From contig NZ_JAUSUJ010000015.1 in NCBI RefSeq assembly GCF_030813915.1, forward strand, positions 62,001-126,000: a DNA stretch of 64,000 bases, in the 5' to 3' direction. Under the pieces are notes generated by a model that was not told the origin of the DNA, searched no databases, and saw only the letters and a list, made by a program, of their open reading frames with translations. This document shows positions 59,223 to 64,000 of this stretch, in pieces. A program made the translations under genes and the position numbers. How positions within the stretch are numbered: position 1 is the stretch's first letter; each line of letters starts with the position of its first letter. Source of the DNA: Rhodoplanes tepidamans (lineage in GTDB: Bacteria; Pseudomonadota; Alphaproteobacteria; Rhizobiales; Xanthobacteraceae).

Positions 59223-59577
59223 GAACTCTCCCCCCTTCGGGCGGCGAGGCCATCGGACGACCGGTGTAGCCGGAACAGCCGACCCGAGCGGGCGATTCTC
59301 TCTGGGGCCATCACGCCGAATCCGTGGCGGCACGGTGGCACCATCATGCACACGTATTAGTACGTGGACAAGCAAAAGGCTGCGTATGTGATTAACGGAG
59401 TCGTTATTCTCGTAATTTGCAAGATGTGCTGGTGGTGATCCGTATTCCCGCTGCCCCGGAACAGGCCTAGACCAAAGTCGGACACGACCTATCATCGTCC
59501 CGGGCGGTGCCACGACCTCTCTGCAGCTCCTTCCCTGCCGATCCTTCCGCGACTCTCCCGCCCGAACCCTGAGCTCC
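59223..59577. other. Divergent intergenic region with AT-rich segment
   Basis: 355 bases between the TAXI and tctC genes. No gene is seen. The stretch 59350-59430 is AT-rich for this genome and holds the palindrome at 59351-59366; promoters for both genes probably lie here. Confidence 0.5.
59351..59366. promoter_or_regulatory. 16-base palindrome, possible operator
   Basis: CACGTA-TTAG-TACGTG has perfect six-base arms and lies midway between two divergent transporter genes, in an AT-richer patch. It may bind a GntR- or other dimeric regulator not present in the window. Confidence 0.4.
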
Positions 59578-60588
59578 ATGTTCAAGATGACCGGGATCAC
59601 GAGGACGCCGATGCTCCGATCGTTCTGCCTGCTCGCCATGGCCGCACTGGCCGGCGCCACCCTGCAGCCGTCGCCTGCCGAGGCGCAGCAAAGCTTCTCC
59701 CGTGCGGTGCGCATCGTGGTGCCCTACGCGCCGGGCGGCACGTCCGACATCCTGGCGCGGCTGATCGCCCCGAAGCTCCAGGAGGAGATCGGCCAGGCGG
59801 TCGTCGTCGAGAACAAGCCGGGCGGCTCCGGCAATATCGGCGCCGACGCGGTCGCCAAGGCGGCGAAGGACGGCCACTCGCTGCTGCTCCTCGACGTCGG
59901 CACCCTGGCGCTGGCGCCGAGCCTGTTCCCCGACCTCACCTTCGATCCGCAGAAGGATCTGGCGCCGGTCGGCATGGTGATGTTCGCGCCCTATGTGCTG
60001 GCCGTGAACCCGAGCGTGCCGGCCAAGACGACCGGCGAGCTGGTCAGCTACGCCAAGGCCAATCCGGGCAAGCTCGCGGTGGCGAACTCGGGCATCGGCG
60101 GCATGAATCACGTCACCCCGGTCCGGATCGCCAAGGGTCTCGGCATCGAGTGGAAGAACGTGCCGTATCGCGGCGGCGCCGCGGCGAGCCGCGCCGTGGT
60201 GTCGGGCGAGAGCCAGGTGATCTTCAACGGCGTCACGGCGACGATGCCCTTCGTCAAGAACAAGCAGCTCGTCGGTCTCGCAGTGTCGGGTCCGGCGCGC
60301 CTGAAGGCGGCGCCCGACCTGCCGACCTTCGCCGAGGCGAAGCTGCCGGCCGGCGACGCCGGCACCTGGCAGGGCCTGATGGTGACGGCCGGCTCGCCGC
60401 CCGAGCTCGTCGCCAGGCTCGACACCGCTCTGCGCAAGATCCTCGCGATGCCGGACATCGCGACGAAGATCGAGGACCTCGGCGGCACCGTGAAGGCGGA
60501 CGGCCCGGCCGCGTTCCGGACCTGGTTCGCCGAGAACGTGAAGATGCTCGGCGAGGTCGTGCGCGAGAACGGCATCAAGGGCGAGTGA
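59578..60588 (+). CDS. tctC: Tripartite tricarboxylate transporter substrate-binding protein
   Basis: The 336-residue periplasmic protein of the TctC/Bug family has a signal peptide ending AEA near residue 36 and motifs VRIVVPYAPGGTSDILARLI, ENKPGGSGNIGADAVAKA and NVPYRGGAAASRAV. It binds citrate or another carboxylate and delivers it to the membrane parts encoded next. ATG 59611 is an alternative start with a shorter signal. First gene of tctC-tctB-tctA. Confidence 0.92.
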   Translation: MFKMTGITRTPMLRSFCLLAMAALAGATLQPSPAEAQQSFSRAVRIVVPYAPGGTSDILARLIAPKLQEEIGQAVVVENKPGGSGNIGADAVAKAAKDGHSLLLLDVGTLALAPSLFPDLTFDPQKDLAPVGMVMFAPYVLAVNPSVPAKTTGELVSYAKANPGKLAVANSGIGGMNHVTPVRIAKGLGIEWKNVPYRGGAAASRAVVSGESQVIFNGVTATMPFVKNKQLVGLAVSGPARLKAAPDLPTFAEAKLPAGDAGTWQGLMVTAGSPPELVARLDTALRKILAMPDIATKIEDLGGTVKADGPAAFRTWFAENVKMLGEVVRENGIKGE

Positions 60589-60604
60589 GGGAGCGCGAAG
60601 CGCC

Positions 60605-61054
60605 ATGGAGGGTCGCCGGATCGATCTGCAGGACCTGCTGTTCGGCCTGTTCCTGATGGTGGTCGCCGCCTTCACCACGGCGGCCACCTGGAGCCTGCGG
60701 GTCGGCACGGCGGCCAACATGGGGCCGGGCTACATGCCGCGGGCGATCGCCGTCCTGGTGCTCGCCTTCGGCCTGTTCTTCGTGGTGCGCGGGCTTGTCG
60801 CGCCGTTCAAGGGCATCACGCCGCTGCAGCCGCGCGCCGTGCTGTTCATCCTGCTCGCGGTCGCCGCCTTCGCGCTGCTGGTGACGACCGCCGGGCTGAT
60901 GATCGCCTCGCTCGTCACCATCGTGATCGCCGGCTTCGCCAGCCGCGAGACGCGGCCGCTGGAGACCGTGCTGTTCGGCGGCGCCATGGCGGTCGGCGCC
61001 GTCCTCCTGTTCGTCCAAGCCCTGAAGCTTCCGGTGCCGGTCTGGCCCTGGTGA
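60605..61054 (+). CDS. tctB: Tripartite tricarboxylate transporter small membrane subunit
   Basis: The 149-residue protein with four hydrophobic segments matches TctB: RIDLQDLLFGLFLMVVAAF at the start, GPGYMPRAIAVLVLAFG and the second half with TAGLMIASLVTIVIAGFASRE. It is 16 bases after tctC and 13 before tctA. Confidence 0.92.
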   Translation: MEGRRIDLQDLLFGLFLMVVAAFTTAATWSLRVGTAANMGPGYMPRAIAVLVLAFGLFFVVRGLVAPFKGITPLQPRAVLFILLAVAAFALLVTTAGLMIASLVTIVIAGFASRETRPLETVLFGGAMAVGAVLLFVQALKLPVPVWPW

Positions 61055-61067
61055 GGATCCGGCACTC

Positions 61068-62567
61068 ATGGACCTGTTCACCAATCTCGCGCTCGGCCTC
61101 GCCACCGCGGTCGAGCCGATCAACCTGCTCTACTGCCTGATCGGCGTCGTCATCGGTACGGCGATCGGGGTGCTGCCCGGCATCGGCCCGATCCCGACCG
61201 TCGCGCTCCTGCTGCCCTTCACGTTCGGGCTGGAGGCGACATCGGCCTTCATCATGCTGGCCGGCATCTTCTACGGCGCCCAGTACGGCGGCTCGACCAC
61301 GGCCATCCTGGTCAACGTGCCGGGCGAGACCTCGGCCGTGATCACCTGCCTGGACGGCCACAAGATGGCGCAGAACGGCCGAGCCGGGCCGGCGCTGGCG
61401 ATCGCCGCCATCTCCTCCTTCTATGCCGGCACCATCGCCACCGTGGTGATCTGCCTGCTCAGCGTCCCGCTGTCGGTGCTCGCCCTCAAGTTCACGGCGG
61501 TCGAGTACTTCTCGCTGCTGGTGCTCGGCCTGCTGGCCGCCGTGATCCTGGCCCACGGCTCGGTGATGAAGGCGCTCGCCATGGTGCTGCTCGGCCTGCT
61601 GCTCGGGCTGATCGGCATCGACGTGTCGTCGGGTGCCGCCCGCATGACCTTCGGGGTCGCCGAGCTCGGCGACGGCATCGACTTCGTGCCGGTGGCGATG
61701 GGCATGTTCGGGCTCGGCGAGATCATGGCCAATCTCGAGCGGCCGCCGGTCCGCCAGGTGGTCAGCCAGAAGGTGCGCGACCTGATCCCCAGCCTCGCCG
61801 ACCTCAGGGCGGCGTTCCCGGCGATGACCCGCGGCACCCTGATCGGCTCGATCCTCGGCGTGCTGCCGGGCGGCGGCGCCGCGCTGCCGCCGTTCACGGC
61901 CTACGCGGTCGAGAAGAAGGTGTCGAAGAACAAGGCGATGTTCGGCCACGGCGCGATCGAGGGCGTCGCCGCGCCGGAAGCCGCCAACAACGCCGGCGCG
62001 CAGACCAGCTTCATCCCGCTGCTGACCCTCGGCATACCGGCCAACGCCCTGATGGCCCTGATGATCGGCGCCCTGATGATGCACGGCATCCAGCCCGGGC
62101 CGCAGATCATGACCGAGCAGCCGCAGCTCGTCTGGGGCGTCATCGCCTCGATGTGGGTCGGCAACCTGATGCTCCTGGTCATCAACCTGCCGCTGGTCGG
62201 GATCTGGGTCTCGATGCTGAAGATCCCCTACCGGCTGCTGTTCCCGGCGATCGCGCTCCTGTGCTGCATCGGCACCTACGGCATCGCCAACAGCGTGTTC
62301 AACATCTGGCTGATGCTGGGCTGCGCCGTGATCGGCTACTTCTTCATCAAGGTCGGGGCCGAGCCGGCGCCGCTGCTGCTCGGCTTGGTGCTCGGGCCGC
62401 AGCTCGAGGAGAACTTCCGCCGCGCCATGATGCTGTCCGACGGCGACTTCACGGTGTTCGTCCAGCGGCCGATCAGCGCAACGCTGCTCGGCGTCGCCGC
62501 GCTGCTGATCCTGGTGCTGCTGTCGCCGACCGTGTTCCGCAAGCGCAAGGAGGCGCTGGCGGAGTAG
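61068..62567 (+). CDS. tctA: Tripartite tricarboxylate transporter large permease
   Basis: The 499-residue permease has about twelve hydrophobic segments and the TctA motifs GIGPIPTVALLLPFTFGL, GIFYGAQYGGSTTAILVN and GIEGVAAPEAANNAGAQTSF-like EGVAAPEAANNA. It uses the ion gradient to import the ligand held by TctC. It is followed nine bases later by a patatin-like gene. Confidence 0.95.
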   Translation: MDLFTNLALGLATAVEPINLLYCLIGVVIGTAIGVLPGIGPIPTVALLLPFTFGLEATSAFIMLAGIFYGAQYGGSTTAILVNVPGETSAVITCLDGHKMAQNGRAGPALAIAAISSFYAGTIATVVICLLSVPLSVLALKFTAVEYFSLLVLGLLAAVILAHGSVMKALAMVLLGLLLGLIGIDVSSGAARMTFGVAELGDGIDFVPVAMGMFGLGEIMANLERPPVRQVVSQKVRDLIPSLADLRAAFPAMTRGTLIGSILGVLPGGGAALPPFTAYAVEKKVSKNKAMFGHGAIEGVAAPEAANNAGAQTSFIPLLTLGIPANALMALMIGALMMHGIQPGPQIMTEQPQLVWGVIASMWVGNLMLLVINLPLVGIWVSMLKIPYRLLFPAIALLCCIGTYGIANSVFNIWLMLGCAVIGYFFIKVGAEPAPLLLGLVLGPQLEENFRRAMMLSDGDFTVFVQRPISATLLGVAALLILVLLSPTVFRKRKEALAE

Positions 62568-62576
62568 ACTGCCGCC

Positions 62577-63662
62577 ATGACGGCCGAATCACCCGCGTCC
62601 CCGCCCGCCGGCGCGCCGGCCAGCGGGGCGCCGAAGCGCATCAATCTCGCCCTGCAGGGCGGCGGCGCCCACGGCGCCTTCACCTGGGGCGTGGTCGACC
62701 ACCTGCTCGCCGACGGGCGCCTGCAGGTCGAGGGCATCTCCGGCACCTCGGCCGGCGCCGTCAACGCCGTGATGCTGGCCGACGGGCTCGCCCGCGGCGG
62801 GCCGGCGGAGGCGCAGCGGCGGCTCTCCGACCTGTGGCGGGCGGTCAGCACGGCCGGCGGCCTGCCGGCCCTGCAGCGGGCCGTGCTCGACCGGCTCCTG
62901 TCCTTCGTTCCGCTGGAGACGTCGCCGATCGGGATGTGGTTCGACGTGCTGGGCCGCTTCCTTCCGCCCTACGACCTGCGGCCGCTCGACATCAATCCGC
63001 TGCGCGAGGTGATCGAGCGCTTCGTCGATTTCGACGCCGTGCGGGCTTATGCGCCGCTGCAGCTGTTCGTCTCGGCGACCGACGTCCACACCGGCCGGCT
63101 GCGGGTGTTTTCCCGCGAGAAGATCACGACCGACGTGATCCTCGCCTCGGCCTGCCTGCCGATGCTGTTCCGGGCCGTCGAGATCGACGGCGTGCCGCAT
63201 TGGGACGGCGGCTATCTGGGCAATCCGGCGATCTTCCCGTTCTTTCACACCACCGCCACCGAGGACGTGCTGATCGTCCAGCTCAATCCGCTGGTGCGGC
63301 GGACGACGCCGACGACGTCGCGCGAGATCCTCGACCGGGTCAACGAGATCAACTTCAACTCGTCGCTGCTGTCGGAGGTGCGCGCCATCGAATTCGTGGC
63401 GCGGCTGATCGACGAGGGACGCCTGCCGCACGGCACCGGGCCGGGCGCCTACCGCCGCATCAACCTGCACCGCATCGCGCTGGACGTGATCGGCCACGAG
63501 CTATCGGCGGCGAGCCGGATGTCCACCGACTTCGACTTCTTCGCCTTCCTGCGCGACGAGGGACGGCGCTGCGCGAAAACGTTCCTGGACGCGCATTTCG
63601 ACGACATCGGGGTGCGCGGCAGCGTCGACCTCACGGCCGAGGCGCGGGCCGAATGGGCGTGA
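62577..63662 (+). CDS. Patatin-like phospholipase
   Basis: The 361-residue protein has the oxyanion motif GGGAHG (28-33), the nucleophile Ser58 in GTSAG and the catalytic Asp210 in DGGYLGNP, the complete Ser-Asp dyad of the patatin family. It probably cleaves acyl chains from membrane or imported lipids. It follows tctA after only nine bases, so it is probably in the tct operon, though a functional link is not known. Confidence 0.92.
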   Translation: MTAESPASPPAGAPASGAPKRINLALQGGGAHGAFTWGVVDHLLADGRLQVEGISGTSAGAVNAVMLADGLARGGPAEAQRRLSDLWRAVSTAGGLPALQRAVLDRLLSFVPLETSPIGMWFDVLGRFLPPYDLRPLDINPLREVIERFVDFDAVRAYAPLQLFVSATDVHTGRLRVFSREKITTDVILASACLPMLFRAVEIDGVPHWDGGYLGNPAIFPFFHTTATEDVLIVQLNPLVRRTTPTTSREILDRVNEINFNSSLLSEVRAIEFVARLIDEGRLPHGTGPGAYRRINLHRIALDVIGHELSAASRMSTDFDFFAFLRDEGRRCAKTFLDAHFDDIGVRGSVDLTAEARAEWA

Positions 63663-63782
63663 TCCGACGCGCCGGCCGAACCCTGCGGCCGGTCGGCGAT
63701 TGACCCCGGGCGGGCGACCCGGCGCGGGCGTGACAGCCGGGCGCCCGCCGCGCAGAATGACGCCGCGCCGCCGGAGGCCGCC

Positions 63783-64000
63783 ATGAACCGTCTCGTCGCG
63801 AGCCTCGTCGTCCTCGCCGGCATCGCCGGAACTCCCGGGCCGGCGCTCGCCCAGCTCACCACGACGCCCGGACCGGGCGGCATCCCGATCGCCCCCGGGG
63901 CGCCGGTGCAGGGCTGGACGCCGGGCGGCGTCGGCATCGGCGGCGGCCGCGTCGCACCGGGGCCGGCGGCGCGCGACGTGCCGATGTATCGCCGCGGCCC
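63783..64000 (+). CDS. Secreted protein, truncated by window end
   Basis: ATG 63783 opens a frame with a signal peptide (NRLVASLVVLAGIAG, ending ALAQ near residue 24) followed by a Gly/Pro-rich region with TPGPGGIPIAPGAPV. The frame runs off the window after 72 codons. No function can be assigned. GGAGG lies upstream. Confidence 0.6.
   Translation, partial: MNRLVASLVVLAGIAGTPGPALAQLTTTPGPGGIPIAPGAPVQGWTPGGVGIGGGRVAPGPAARDVPMYRRG

Overview
The window is GC-rich DNA, mostly near 70% G+C where I counted. It looks like chromosomal sequence of an alphaproteobacterium, most likely Hyphomicrobiales (Rhizobiales) of the Xanthobacteraceae/Nitrobacteraceae kind. The support is a hisE-coaA junction, an ornithine-lipid N-acyltransferase, an F1-only ATP synthase operon without the F0 genes, a cytochrome c2, periplasmic-glucan genes opgGH, several TctC/TAXI/NMT1-type binding proteins, and dispersed palindromic repeats of types I associate with that group. 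The genus is not resolved.

Layout: 1-2124 holds the end of hisE, coaA and a convergent olsB-like gene. 2351-7976 (minus) is a signalling block: a single-domain receiver, a hybrid kinase with an Hpt domain translationally coupled to it, and a second hybrid kinase with a degenerate middle receiver. 8474-10012 is a ComM/YifB ATPase. 10324-11427 is a short AT-richer island holding a GNAT-like gene coupled by an ATGA overlap to a hidden 59-residue gene, plus a 41-residue membrane peptide candidate. 11662-16199 is glgP-glgC-glgA. 16822-19271 has an RlpA protein, a cytochrome c2 and nnrS, with an FNR/FixK-like box between the last two. A glycosyltransferase follows. 20935-26506 is atpHAG-ohr-atpDC, with a peroxidase gene inside the operon and a palindromic repeat wedged before atpC.

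26717-31944 contains a radical SAM protein and an ABC importer operon ending in an 8-oxoguanine-deaminase/triazine-hydrolase-like amidohydrolase. 32656-37712 is an RND efflux operon with its own TetR regulator. 37796-41498 is opgGH. 41671-51632 is the metabolic centrepiece: a LysR gene divergent from eight codirectional genes that combine an isochorismatase-fold hydrolase (biuret-hydrolase-like), an NMT1-type ABC importer, an SDR, an allantoinase/dihydroorotase-like enzyme, a second amidohydrolase and a cyanuric-acid-hydrolase/barbiturase family protein. This looks like an uptake-and-ring-opening pathway for a cyclic ureide, pyrimidine or s-triazine.

51746-56170 holds a YceI protein and a LysR-controlled module of two related VOC dioxygenases flanking an alpha/beta hydrolase, resembling quinone-detoxification (mhq) genes. 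56347-59222 carries small secreted or membrane proteins, a DnaJ-type zinc-ribbon microprotein and a TAXI binding protein. 59578-63662 is a tctCBA tricarboxylate transporter operon ending in a patatin-like phospholipase, and the window closes inside a secreted protein gene.

No rRNA, tRNA, CRISPR array or complete insertion sequence was seen. All assignments come from reading the sequence. No database search was run.
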